Source: Rhodospirillales bacterium (GTDB lineage: Bacteria > Pseudomonadota > Alphaproteobacteria > Azospirillales > Azospirillaceae). From it: 34,460 nucleotides of DNA. Location of the stretch: positions 1-34,460 of the forward strand of contig CANGXM010000007.1 of NCBI GenBank assembly GCA_947457845.1, read 5' to 3'. This document shows positions 1-8,561 of the stretch, piece after piece. A program made the position numbers and the translations under genes. A model generated the notes under the pieces. The model was not told the DNA's origin, searched no databases, and was given only the letters and a program-made list of their open reading frames with translations. Position 1 is the stretch's first letter. Each line of letters begins with the position of its first letter.

Positions 1-1
1 C

Positions 2-193
2 GGCGTGCCCTGCCCGCTCGAGCCGGTGACGCTGGCCCGCGGCGACACGCTGGAACTGCGCATGCCGGGCGGCGGCGGGGTGGGCGATCCCGCCGGCCGC
101 GACCCCGCCCTTCTCGTCGCGGACGTGGAGGCCGGCCTCGTCGGCGCCGACGCCGCCCGCACCCTCTATCGACCGACCTCATCGGAGCGATGA
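2..193 (+). CDS. Hydantoinase B-like (HyuB) subunit, C-terminal end only
   Basis: The gene enters from the left edge and only its last 63 codons are present. The visible residues carry the RMPGGGGVGDP signature followed by a helix of the ALLVADVEAGLV type. This is the usual C-terminus of HyuB/N-methylhydantoinase B proteins, and the complete HyuB downstream (2330-4018) ends with the matching LPGGGGWGDP and a similar helix. Its TGA stop overlaps the ATG of hyuA by four bases (ATGA), so the two are probably translationally coupled. The order hyuB-hyuA-hyuB implies a second hydantoinase B copy upstream. Family assignment rests on the C-terminal motif alone; the catalytic region lies outside the window. 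Confidence 0.75.
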   Translation, partial: GVPCPLEPVTLARGDTLELRMPGGGGVGDPAGRDPALLVADVEAGLVGADAARTLYRPTSSER

Positions 194-2346
194 CAGAGAT
201 GACACCGCGCTTCCGCCTCGGCTTCGACATCGGCGGCACCTTCACGGACTTCGTCCTCGTGGACGAGAAGACCGGTGCCACCCACCTCAACAAGTGCCTG
301 ACCACCCCCGACGACCCGTCGCGCGGGGTGATCGACGGCCTCGTGCCGCTGCTGCGCGAGGCGGACGCCACCGGCGAGGCGGTGGACATCGCGATCCACG
401 CCACCACGCTGATCACCAACGCGCTGATCGAGCGCAAGGGCGCGCGGACGGCGCTTCTGACCACCGAGGGCTTCCGTGACGTGCTCGAGATGGGCACGGA
501 GGTCCGCTACGACATCTACGACCTGTTCCTCGAGCGCCCGGCCCCGCTGGCCCCGCGCGAGCGGCGGTTCGAGGTGGCGGAGCGGCTGGACAAGGACGGG
601 ACCGTCCTCACCCCGCTGGACGAGGCGGGCGTGCGCGCGGTGGCGCGGCGGATGCGGGCGCTGCAGGTGGAGGCGGTCGCGGTCGTCTTCCTGCACGCCT
701 TCCGCAACCCCGCGCACGAACAGCGCGCCGCCGCCATCCTCGCCGAGGAGATGCCGGGGGTCAGCATCAGCGTGTCGAGCGCGGTGGCGCCGGAGATCCG
801 CGAATACGAACGGATGTCGACCACCGTCGCCAACGCCTACGCCCAGCCGATCACCCGCAGCTACATCGACACGATCGAGCGGCGGCTGACCGACATGGCC
901 TATCGCCGCCGCCTCTACCTGATGATCTCGTCCGGCGGGATCGCGGGCGGGCAGACGGCCAAGGATTTCCCGATCCGCATGCTGGAATCCGGCCCGACGG
1001 CCGGCGTGCTGGCCGCCATCTACTATGGCCGGCAGATGGGGATCGGCAGCCTCGTCACCTTCGACATGGGCGGCACGACGGCGAAGATCGGGCTGGTCAA
1101 GAACCACACCGCGTCGAAGTCGAACGTGTTCGAGGTCGGCCGCGTCGCCCGCTTCAAGAAGGGCAGCGGCCTGCCGGTCAAGGTGCCGATGGTGGAGCTG
1201 ATCGAGATCGGCGCCGGCGGCGGCTCGATCGCCCACGTGGACCAGCTCGGCCTGCTCAAGGTCGGGCCGCACAGCTCGGGCGCCATGCCCGGCCCCGCCA
1301 GCTATGGCCGCGGCGGCGACCGCCCGACGGTGACCGACGCGAACCTCGCGCTGGGATACCTCGACCCCGACTATTTCCTCGGCGGGGCCATGACGCTCGA
1401 CGCCGACGCGGCGCGCCGCGCGCTGGCGGCGAAGCTGGGCGAGCCGCTGGGCCTGACGGCGGAGGAGAGCGCGCGGGGCATCTTCGAGGTGGTGAACCAG
1501 AACATGCTCGCGGCGATGAAGGTGCACATCGCAGAGCGCGGCGAGGACCCGCGAAAGTTCTATCTCTTCGCCTTCGGCGGCGCCGGCCCGGCCCACGCCT
1601 ACGAACTCGCCCGCGCGCTGCAGATGCGCGGCGTGATCGTGCCGCCCGGTGCCGGCGCCACGTCGGCGATGGGGCTGGTCACCGCCGCCGTCTCCTTCGA
1701 CTACGCCCGCTCCTTCGTCACCCGCCTCGACCGGATCGCCTGGCCCGCGGTGCGCGCCGTGTTCGACGCGATGGCGGCCGAGGGCCTCGCGGTGCTGGAC
1801 GAGGCGGGCGTCGGGCGCGACGCGCCAGGCGTGGCGGTGCGCCATTCGATGGACCTGCGCCACAAGGGGCAGGGGCACGAGGTCACGGTCCAGCTCCCGG
1901 CCGACGTGTTCGAGCGCGGCTCGCTGGAGGAGATCCGCGACCTCTTCTACGCCGCGCACCGGGAGAAGTACGGCCACGCGCACACCAACCTCGCGGTGGA
2001 GTTGATCACCTGCCGCACCACGGTCGGCGCGCCCGCGCCCGACGTGCGGCTGAAGGCGCTGGAGGCCGGCGGGTCCGATCCCGCGGCGGCGCTGAAGGGC
2101 ACGCGCAGGGTCTGGTTCGGCGAGGCCGGCGCCTTCGTCGAGACACCGGTCTACGACCGCTATCGCCTGGGCCCGGCGATGCGCATCCCCGGCCCGGCGA
2201 TCATCGAGGAGCGGGAGTGCACGGTGGTCGCCGGCCCCTCCGCGACCGTGCGCCTCGACCCCTGGGGAAGCCTGTTCCTCGACCTGCCCGCGCCGGCCGA
2301 GACGACGCCCCCGGCAAAGGAGACGGCCCATGCCGCCCCGGCTTGA
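190..2346 (+). CDS. hyuA: Hydantoinase/5-oxoprolinase family subunit A (HyuA)
   Basis: This 718-residue protein belongs to the HyuA/acetone carboxylase beta family, whose members use ATP to activate cyclic amides such as hydantoins, N-methylhydantoin or 5-oxoproline together with a HyuB partner in the cytoplasm. The N-terminus has the actin/Hsp70-like phosphate loop GGTFTD at residues 15-20. A second phosphate-binding motif, DMGGTT, lies at about 292-297, and FAFGGAGPAHA at about 460-470. Length is normal for the family. The ATG overlaps the preceding stop by 4 bases, and the gene overlaps hyuB by 17 bases. The true substrate cannot be read from sequence. Association with a D-acyl amino acid deacylase and a peptide-type importer suggests cyclic or acylated amino acid derivatives (inference). 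Confidence 0.9.
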   Translation: MTEMTPRFRLGFDIGGTFTDFVLVDEKTGATHLNKCLTTPDDPSRGVIDGLVPLLREADATGEAVDIAIHATTLITNALIERKGARTALLTTEGFRDVLEMGTEVRYDIYDLFLERPAPLAPRERRFEVAERLDKDGTVLTPLDEAGVRAVARRMRALQVEAVAVVFLHAFRNPAHEQRAAAILAEEMPGVSISVSSAVAPEIREYERMSTTVANAYAQPITRSYIDTIERRLTDMAYRRRLYLMISSGGIAGGQTAKDFPIRMLESGPTAGVLAAIYYGRQMGIGSLVTFDMGGTTAKIGLVKNHTASKSNVFEVGRVARFKKGSGLPVKVPMVELIEIGAGGGSIAHVDQLGLLKVGPHSSGAMPGPASYGRGGDRPTVTDANLALGYLDPDYFLGGAMTLDADAARRALAAKLGEPLGLTAEESARGIFEVVNQNMLAAMKVHIAERGEDPRKFYLFAFGGAGPAHAYELARALQMRGVIVPPGAGATSAMGLVTAAVSFDYARSFVTRLDRIAWPAVRAVFDAMAAEGLAVLDEAGVGRDAPGVAVRHSMDLRHKGQGHEVTVQLPADVFERGSLEEIRDLFYAAHREKYGHAHTNLAVELITCRTTVGAPAPDVRLKALEAGGSDPAAALKGTRRVWFGEAGAFVETPVYDRYRLGPAMRIPGPAIIEERECTVVAGPSATVRLDPWGSLFLDLPAPAETTPPAKETAHAAPA

Positions 2347-4018
2347 CCCGATCTCGATCGAGGTGCAGTGGAGCCGCCTCATCTCGATCATGGACGAGGT
2401 GGACATCGCCCTCGTCCGCACCTCCTTCTCCACCATCGTGGGCGAGAGCCGCGACTTCGCGGTCATCATGCTCGACCGGCACGGCCGGTCGGTCGCCCAG
2501 TCCCAGCTCTCCTCGCCGGCCTTCACGGTCACCATGCCGGCCACGACCAAGCACCTTCTCGCCGCCTTCCCGGCCGAGACGCTGGAGCCGGGCGACGTGC
2601 TGATCACCAACGACCCCTGGCTGGGGTCGGGGCACCTGCCGGACCTGTCGATCGTCACGCCGGTGTTCGAGGGCCGCCAGCTCGTCGGCTTCATGGGGTG
2701 CGTCGCCCACATCGCCGACATCGGCGGGCGGCTCGACTTCTTCGACGCCCGCGACCTCTACGAGGAGGGGTTCCGGATCCCGCCGTCCAAGCTGTTCGAG
2801 GCGGGCAAGGAGAACCGGCAGCTGTTCCGTCTGCTGGCGGCCAACGTCCGCGTGCCCGACATGGTGCTGGGCGACGTCAAGGCGATCTGCGGGGCGGAGG
2901 CGCTGGGGGCCGCACGGCTGACGGAGTTCCTCGGCGACTACGGCGGGGCGGCCGGGTTCCAGGCGCTGGCCGACGAGATCCTCGACCGGTCCGACGCCGC
3001 GATGCGCGCGGCCATCGCGAAGCTGCCCGACGGCGAGTGGGGCTACGCGCTGGACGCCGACGGCTACCGCACGCCGCTGCACATCCAGGTGACGGTGACC
3101 AAGACCGGCGACCGGGTGCACGTCGACTACACGGGCTCGTCCCGGCAGTTCCCGGACGCGTCGATCAACTGCGTCACCAACATCACCTTCGCCGACACCT
3201 ACTATCCGCTGAAATGCTCGCTGACGCCGGACCTGCCCAACAACGAGGGGCTGTTCCGCGCGGTCACCATCTCCGCGCCCGAAGGCTCGGTCTTCAACAC
3301 GACGATGCCGTCGGCGGTCAAGTCGCGCTCGAAATCGTCCTTCCACATCCACGTCGCCATCTACGGCGCGCTCCAAAAGGCCCTGCCCGACCGCATCCAG
3401 GCCGGCAGCGGCTCGTTCTGGGCCATCACGCTCCACGGGACGCACCCCGACGACGGCTCGGTCTTCAACGTCCACATCCTGCCGAACGGCGGCAAGGGGG
3501 CGACGCCGCGCACCGACGGCCTGTGCACGGTCGCCTTCCCCTACAACGGCACCGTCACCCCGGCCGAGATCACCGAGAACCAGGCGCCCATCCTCGTCCG
3601 GTACAAGCGTCTCGTTCCCGACAGCGGCGGGCCCGGCGTCCGCCGCGGCGGGCTGGGGCAGGAGATCGCGCTGGAGGTGACGGGCGACCGGCCGATCATC
3701 GCCTCGCTGCGCCCGGACAAGGTGCGCCATCCGCCGCCGGGCATCGCGGGCGGCGCGCCGGGGATGGCCGGCGCCTACTCGCTGAACGGCGCCGCGGTCG
3801 CGGTCGTCCCGCAGACGCTGTCGCCGGGCGACGTCTACCGGATGCGGCTGCCGGGCGGCGGCGGCTGGGGCGACCCGACGGCCCGCGACCGCGCCCGCCT
3901 GATCGAGGACGTCCGCAACGGCTACGTGACGCGCGAGGCGGCGGCCCGCGACTACGGCGTGACGCTCGCCGACGCCGATCTCGCACCGGTCGAACGCAAC
4001 ACGGGAGGGGGATCATGA
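2330..4018 (+). CDS. hyuB: Hydantoinase/oxoprolinase family subunit B (HyuB)
   Basis: This 562-residue protein is the HyuB partner of the preceding HyuA. In this family the B subunit carries the ring-opening or carboxylase-like part of the ATP-dependent amidohydrolase. The conserved segment beginning LITNDPWLGSGH lies at about residues 91-102, and the glycine-rich C-terminal signature LPGGGGWGDP at about 507-516. The start ATG lies inside the end of hyuA, after GGCAAAGGAGACGGCC, which contains a good ribosome binding site (AAGGAG). The stop overlaps the ATG of the next gene (ATGA). A long open frame runs antisense and another runs in the +1 frame across this gene. Both are composition shadows; only this frame has family motifs. 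Confidence 0.9.
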   Translation: MPPRLDPISIEVQWSRLISIMDEVDIALVRTSFSTIVGESRDFAVIMLDRHGRSVAQSQLSSPAFTVTMPATTKHLLAAFPAETLEPGDVLITNDPWLGSGHLPDLSIVTPVFEGRQLVGFMGCVAHIADIGGRLDFFDARDLYEEGFRIPPSKLFEAGKENRQLFRLLAANVRVPDMVLGDVKAICGAEALGAARLTEFLGDYGGAAGFQALADEILDRSDAAMRAAIAKLPDGEWGYALDADGYRTPLHIQVTVTKTGDRVHVDYTGSSRQFPDASINCVTNITFADTYYPLKCSLTPDLPNNEGLFRAVTISAPEGSVFNTTMPSAVKSRSKSSFHIHVAIYGALQKALPDRIQAGSGSFWAITLHGTHPDDGSVFNVHILPNGGKGATPRTDGLCTVAFPYNGTVTPAEITENQAPILVRYKRLVPDSGGPGVRRGGLGQEIALEVTGDRPIIASLRPDKVRHPPPGIAGGAPGMAGAYSLNGAAVAVVPQTLSPGDVYRMRLPGGGGWGDPTARDRARLIEDVRNGYVTREAAARDYGVTLADADLAPVERNTGGGS

Positions 4019-5664
4019 GCACGCTGGATCTGGCCATCGTCGGCGCCACGGTCGTCGACGGCTCCGGGGCGCCCGAACGCCGGGCGGACGTGGGCGTCGC
4101 CGGCGACCGCATCGTCGCCGTGGGCGACCTGTCGGGCGCCACGGCCGCGCGCACGATCGACGCCGGGGGCCGCATGGTGATGCCGGGCTTCATCGACGCC
4201 CACGGCCATTCCGACGTCGGCCTCTACGTGAACCCGCAGTGCCAGTCGAAGCTGGCCCAGGGCATCACCAGCGAGGTGATGGGGAACTGCGGCTACAGCC
4301 CGTTCCCGCTCTTGCCCAACAACCGCGGCTACCTGCTCGACCCCAAGGGCGTGGACGTCGACTGGTCCACGGCGGACGAGTATTTCGCCACCGTCTCGGC
4401 CCGCGGCTTCGGCATCAACGCGGTGCCGCAGGTGGGCCACATCACCGTGCGCGCCGCCGTGCTCGACAACCAGGACCGCCCCGCGACGCGCGACGAGATC
4501 GCCCGCATGAAGGGCCACGTGCGCGACGCGATGGTGGCGGGCGCGCGGGGCCTGTCGACGGGTCTCGACTATCCCTGCTCCACCACCGCCGACCTCGACG
4601 AGATCGTGTCGCTGGCCGAGGTCGCGGCCGAGTACGACGGCTTCTACAGCTCGCACCTGCGCGGCTACAGCCGCAACGTGCTGAACGCGGTCGTGGAGGC
4701 GATCGAGGTGGGCCGGCGCACGGGGGTACGGGTCCAGCTCTCCCACCTCGGCGTGTTCGGGCGCAAGCAGTGGGGCTTCGGCCGGCGCCTGCTCGACATC
4801 ATGGACGACGCGCGGGCCGACGGCGTGCGGGTCGCCTGCGATATCATGCCCTACCGCACCAAGGGCTCGTGGTGGGGTCCGCGGGCGATCCTGCCGGCCG
4901 AGGTCCACGACTGGAAGCGGCCGTGGCCCGAGAACCTGCCGGGCCTGAAGGCGATCCTGTCGGACAAGGCGCAGCGCGCGGCGCTGAAGGAGCAGGTCGA
5001 GGCCCGCCGCGTGCGGCCGAAGTACGGCTTCCACGAGGAGTTCGTGCAGTTCAGCGACTGGCGCGACATCTACATCGAGGAACTGGCACCCGACAGCCCG
5101 CACCGCGCCTTCCTGGGCAAGAGCGTCGCCGACCTCGCCGGGCACCTGAAGGCCGAGCCCTGCGACGTGTGGTTCGACCTCGTCGTGACCGAGGGGGAGA
5201 CGCTGGCGACCACCTGCATCCAGGTGGCCGACGACGACTTCCGCGGCCTTCTGACCGACGAATGGACGATGTTCGGCACGGACGCCATCGCGACCGACCT
5301 GTCGCGCCTGCGCGAGCCGTGGAACACGATCCAGCCGCACCCGCGCCACTACGGCTCGTTCCCGCGGGTGCTGGGCAAGTTCGTGCGCGACGAGCACGCG
5401 CTGGCCCTGCCCGAGGCGGTGCGCCGGATGACCGGCCTCGTCGCCGACTTCCTGGGGCTGGAGGACCGCGGCCACGTGCGCGAAGGCGGCCACGCCGACC
5501 TCGTCGTCGTGAACCCGGTGACGGTGGGCGAGGCCGCCACCTGGCGCATGCCCAACGCCTATCCCGAGGGGATCGAGCACGTCTTCGTCAACGGGGTCGA
5601 AGCGGTCGCGGGCGGCCGGTGCACCGGCGCGCTCGGCGGCCGGATGCTGACCCGCGCGGCCTGA
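4015..5664 (+). CDS. N-acyl-D-amino-acid deacylase (D-aminoacylase, amidohydrolase superfamily)
   Basis: This 549-residue enzyme is predicted to hydrolyse N-acyl-D-amino acids to the free D-amino acid and a carboxylate. It begins with a typical MSTLDLAIVGATVVDGSG beta-sandwich strand. The HxH metal pair is at H63/H65 in GFIDAHGHSD. The cysteine ligand is C92 in GNCGYS; its 29-residue distance from the first histidine equals that in known D-aminoacylases (H67 to C96). Further ligands are H214 (SSHLRG) and H244 (QLSHLG), and the catalytic aspartate is probably D423 (GTDAIATD). The open frame continues upstream to 2368 inside hyuB, but the ATG at 4015 overlaps the hyuB stop, follows GGGAGGGGG and starts exactly at the domain. 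The extended frame is therefore not real coding sequence. Confidence 0.88.
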   Translation: MSTLDLAIVGATVVDGSGAPERRADVGVAGDRIVAVGDLSGATAARTIDAGGRMVMPGFIDAHGHSDVGLYVNPQCQSKLAQGITSEVMGNCGYSPFPLLPNNRGYLLDPKGVDVDWSTADEYFATVSARGFGINAVPQVGHITVRAAVLDNQDRPATRDEIARMKGHVRDAMVAGARGLSTGLDYPCSTTADLDEIVSLAEVAAEYDGFYSSHLRGYSRNVLNAVVEAIEVGRRTGVRVQLSHLGVFGRKQWGFGRRLLDIMDDARADGVRVACDIMPYRTKGSWWGPRAILPAEVHDWKRPWPENLPGLKAILSDKAQRAALKEQVEARRVRPKYGFHEEFVQFSDWRDIYIEELAPDSPHRAFLGKSVADLAGHLKAEPCDVWFDLVVTEGETLATTCIQVADDDFRGLLTDEWTMFGTDAIATDLSRLREPWNTIQPHPRHYGSFPRVLGKFVRDEHALALPEAVRRMTGLVADFLGLEDRGHVREGGHADLVVVNPVTVGEAATWRMPNAYPEGIEHVFVNGVEAVAGGRCTGALGGRMLTRAA

Positions 5665-5678
5665 GGGGGGAACCGCAC

Positions 5679-6683
5679 ATGGCGTTCGAGTGGGAAGGCA
5701 CACGGGTCGGCGCGTCGTCGACGGCCCATTTCGAGGTTCCGGTCTGCACCATGGCGAGCGGCCATCGCCTGATGCTCTCGGTCCATGTGGTGACCGGGAA
5801 CCGGGCGGGACCGGTGACGCTGGTCGCCTGCGGCTCCCACGGCGAGGAGCTGTGGAGCGTGGAGTTCGCCCGGCGGCTCAAGCAGTTCCTCGTGCGCGAC
5901 GGGCACGACTTCGCCGGCACGATCCTGATCGCGCCGATGCTGAACCCGCATTCGTTCGAGAGCGGGACGCGCAACACGCCGATCGACTTCCACAACCTGA
6001 ACCGCGTCTTCCCCGGCTCGCCCGCGGGCAAGAACTGGTTCTCCGACATGCTGGCCCGGGTGATCGCGGACCGGATCCTGCCCAAGGCGGACCTGATCTT
6101 CGACTATCACGGCGGTGGGTCGGACACGGTCATCCACTACCACTACACGGTCGATCCCGCCCTCTCCGCGCGGCACGCGACGGTGCACCAGGTGGCGCTC
6201 GCCAGCGGCGCCGAGGTGCTGTGGGAGCAGAACGAGCAGCGCGGCACGCTCACCAACTGCGGCGACCAGCTCGGCAAGACGTGCTTCGTGTGCGAGATCG
6301 GCGGCGGCGGGCTGATCCTCGACGTCGACTATTTCGAGAAGGGCTACCGCGACCTGCTGAACATGCTGAAGGTGGTCGAGGTGGTCCGCGGCGCGCCCGA
6401 AATGGGCCGCGCGCGCATCGTCGTGCGCAAGGGCTCCTCCATCCGCCCCGCCCACGGCGGCACCTTCGTGCCCGTCGTGGGGCTGGAGGTGCTGGGCCGG
6501 TCCGTGCCGGGCGGCACGGTGCTCGGCCGCGTGCACTCGCCCTACGACTTCTCGGTGCTCGACGAGTGCGTGGCCCCCTTCGCCCGCACCGAGATGATGC
6601 AGGTGCGCAACCGCATCTCGAAGGTCCACCCCGGGGAGTACGCGTACATCATCGGCGACGGGGACACGGGTTACGCGCCCTGA
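5679..6683 (+). CDS. Succinylglutamate desuccinylase/aspartoacylase family zinc deacylase
   Basis: This 334-residue protein belongs to the AstE/AspA branch of the M14 zinc carboxypeptidase fold, which removes acyl groups from N-acyl amino acids. The zinc motif is H54-G-E-E57 (GSHGEE) and the third ligand is probably H144 (FDYHGGG). The substrate-carboxylate motif NLNRVFPG follows NPHSFESGTRNTPIDF, as in family members. A C-terminal beta domain is present (FVPVVGLEVLG). The ATG at 5679 follows the purine-rich GAGGGGGGAA. It lies 14 bases after the D-aminoacylase gene, so a second deacylase of different fold sits in the same operon. The two may act on different N-acyl products taken up by the transporter that follows (inference). 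Confidence 0.85.
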   Translation: MAFEWEGTRVGASSTAHFEVPVCTMASGHRLMLSVHVVTGNRAGPVTLVACGSHGEELWSVEFARRLKQFLVRDGHDFAGTILIAPMLNPHSFESGTRNTPIDFHNLNRVFPGSPAGKNWFSDMLARVIADRILPKADLIFDYHGGGSDTVIHYHYTVDPALSARHATVHQVALASGAEVLWEQNEQRGTLTNCGDQLGKTCFVCEIGGGGLILDVDYFEKGYRDLLNMLKVVEVVRGAPEMGRARIVVRKGSSIRPAHGGTFVPVVGLEVLGRSVPGGTVLGRVHSPYDFSVLDECVAPFARTEMMQVRNRISKVHPGEYAYIIGDGDTGYAP

Positions 6684-6753
6684 ACCCGGAGGGCGCCGTA
6701 CGGGACGGACGCCGGGAGAACGAGGACCGCAACGAAAACGACAGGAGGCAGGC

Positions 6754-8328
6754 ATGAACAGGATGACGAAGGGGATCGCCACGGCGATCCTGGCGGTCTG
6801 GGCGGGTGCAGCGGCGGCGCAGCAGCCGGTGACGCTGGTGGTGCCGCAACTCGACGAGCCCAGGACGCTGAGCCCGAACTTCGCCGCCGACACCGGTGGC
6901 TATTCGCCGACCAGCAACATCTACAGCCACCTCGTCACGATGGACTGGGGCGTCGTCGCCGGGACGCCGGCCTACGGCGACCTCGCCGAGCGGTGGGAGA
7001 CCAGTGCCGACGGCCGGACGATCACCTTCCACCTCGTCCGCAACGCCACCTTCCACGACGGCAAGCCGGTCACCGCGGCGGACGTGAAGTTCACCTTCGA
7101 CACCATGATCCGCAAGCGGTACCCCTACGCCGCCTTCCTGCGCGCGGTGGAGGAGATCCGCACGCCGGACGACTTCACCGTCGTCGTCACGCTGAAGACG
7201 CCGGACATGTCCTTCGTGCCGATGATGGCGCAGGCGGCGGGCTGGACCGGCAAGATCTATCCCAAGCACCTCTGGGAGGGGCAGGACGGGTTCGAGACCG
7301 GGCCGCACGTCAACAATCCGATCGGCTCCGGACCGTTCAAGTTCGTGCGCTGGGAGCGCGGCGGCCCGGTCGAGCTGGAGGCCTACGACAAGTATTTCCG
7401 CGGCCGGCCCAAGGTCGACCGGCTGATCTTCCGCCGCATCACCGACGCCAACGTGGCGCGGGCGGACTTCGACGCCGAGCGCTTCCCCTACCTGCCCTAC
7501 GACTACGCCCCGCCGCTGGCCGAGGTGCCGGCGCTGCAGCGCGACCGGTCGATCAAGGTGGTGTTCACGCCCTCGCACTACAGCCGGGACATCCAGCTGA
7601 ACCTGCGCCGGGCGCCGCTCGACAACATCAAGGTGCGCGAGGCGCTCGCCACCGCCATCGACCGCGACGCGATCTCGCGCCTGGGGTTCCAGGGCCTCTG
7701 GAAGCCCGCGGTCCACGCGAACGTCGACACCCAGACCGACTGGATCAACCGCGACGTCCGCTATCCGGCCTTCGACCGGGCGAAGGCGGAGCGGATGCTG
7801 GACGAGGCGGGCCTCCCCCGGCGGGAGGGCGGCTGGCGGTTCGCGGTGGGCATCACCGGCCCGTCCTATTCCGACTGCAAGTCGATCACCGAGGTGCTGG
7901 TCCAGCAGCTCCGCCAGGTCGGCATCAACGCCCGGCTCGAACAGTTCGACCAGTCCACCTGGTTCCGGCGGATGCAGGAGGGGAACTTCGACATCTCCTG
8001 CTACTTCACCCGCTACGGCCCGGACCCCGACGCCTATCGCGAGCATTTCGGGACCGGCGGCCAGCGCAACTTCATGGGCTATACGAACGCCGAGTTCGAC
8101 CAGCTCGGCGCGAAGGCGGTGACGCTCACGAACCCGGCCGAACGGGTGCCGCTCTACAAGCAGATGCAGGCGATGCTCGTGCGCGACATGCCCTACATCA
8201 ACCTCTTCAACGAACAGAAGACGAGCCTCGTGCGCGCCGGCTGGTCGGGCTTCCCGGCGGAGGAGTCGGGCTACGACAAGTCGGTCACGTGGTTCGGCTA
8301 CTTCGGCGTCGTCCCGCCCGGGAAGTGA
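6754..8328 (+). CDS. ABC transporter substrate-binding protein, peptide family (SBP family 5)
   Basis: This 524-residue periplasmic binding protein belongs to the DppA/OppA/nickel family. It has a signal peptide (basic MNRMTK, hydrophobic TAILAVWAGAAAA, probable cleavage before QQPV). Family 5 features follow: LVPQ-type first strand, DLAERWETSADGRTITFHL, FHDGKPVTAADVKFTFD, and a NIKVREALATAIDRDAI segment. A strong ribosome binding site (AGGAGG at 6742-6747) precedes the ATG. It is the first transporter gene after the hydrolase block and is followed by permeases and ATPases on the same strand. The ligand is unknown; the hyuAB/deacylase context suggests acylated or cyclic amino acid derivatives or small peptides. 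Confidence 0.9.
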   Translation: MNRMTKGIATAILAVWAGAAAAQQPVTLVVPQLDEPRTLSPNFAADTGGYSPTSNIYSHLVTMDWGVVAGTPAYGDLAERWETSADGRTITFHLVRNATFHDGKPVTAADVKFTFDTMIRKRYPYAAFLRAVEEIRTPDDFTVVVTLKTPDMSFVPMMAQAAGWTGKIYPKHLWEGQDGFETGPHVNNPIGSGPFKFVRWERGGPVELEAYDKYFRGRPKVDRLIFRRITDANVARADFDAERFPYLPYDYAPPLAEVPALQRDRSIKVVFTPSHYSRDIQLNLRRAPLDNIKVREALATAIDRDAISRLGFQGLWKPAVHANVDTQTDWINRDVRYPAFDRAKAERMLDEAGLPRREGGWRFAVGITGPSYSDCKSITEVLVQQLRQVGINARLEQFDQSTWFRRMQEGNFDISCYFTRYGPDPDAYREHFGTGGQRNFMGYTNAEFDQLGAKAVTLTNPAERVPLYKQMQAMLVRDMPYINLFNEQKTSLVRAGWSGFPAEESGYDKSVTWFGYFGVVPPGK

Positions 8329-8381
8329 GGGGCGGGCGCACGGGTCCGGTTCCGTCCGGCGGGTCCGCGGCGGCCGGCCCC

Positions 8382-8495
8382 CTCTCCCATGGACCGCTGT
8401 TCGCGGTCCATCTCTCCCCGGGGGGGGAGAGGGGACCGTGCTTCACGGTCGCTCCCCTCCCCCCACCGGGGGGAGGGGCCGGGGGAGAGGGGGTC
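8382..8495 (+). repeat. Stack of GC-rich palindromes in the gap between binding protein and permease genes
   Basis: The 233-base gap between the binding protein (stop 8328) and the permease (start 8562) holds four perfect inverted repeats in series. They are 9-base arms ATGGACCGC/GCGGTCCAT around TGTTC (8389-8411), CTCTCCCC/GGGGAGAG around GGGG (8412-8431), GACCGTG/CACGGTC around CTT (8434-8450), and 11-base arms CCCCTCCCCCC/GGGGGGAGGGG around ACC (8454-8478). The block resembles the mosaic CCCTCTCCC-type intergenic palindromes scattered in many alphaproteobacterial genomes. In an operon, such hairpins can stabilise the upstream mRNA or cause partial termination, giving more binding protein than permease. 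The role here is inferred; the repeats are directly seen. Confidence 0.8.
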
Positions 8496-8561
8496 GCCGC
8501 CGCGGTCCCGCCGGTCCGATGTCCCAAACCGACCCGGGCTCCCGGGGAGAGGGAAGGCGCG

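Noticed and set aside
166-2721. An 851-codon open frame antisense to hyuA/hyuB
   Set aside because: It mirrors a strongly motif-bearing gene, its translation is rich in Arg/His/Ala/Asp without domain character, and such long antisense frames are expected at about 70% GC. The same applies to the other long antisense frames, for example 3952-5703 and 9797-11401.
2368-4014. Possible 549-codon N-terminal extension of the D-aminoacylase
   Set aside because: The frame is open but overlaps hyuB entirely, reads as Arg/Pro/Gly-rich shadow sequence, and a properly placed ATG with ribosome binding site overlaps the hyuB stop at 4015.
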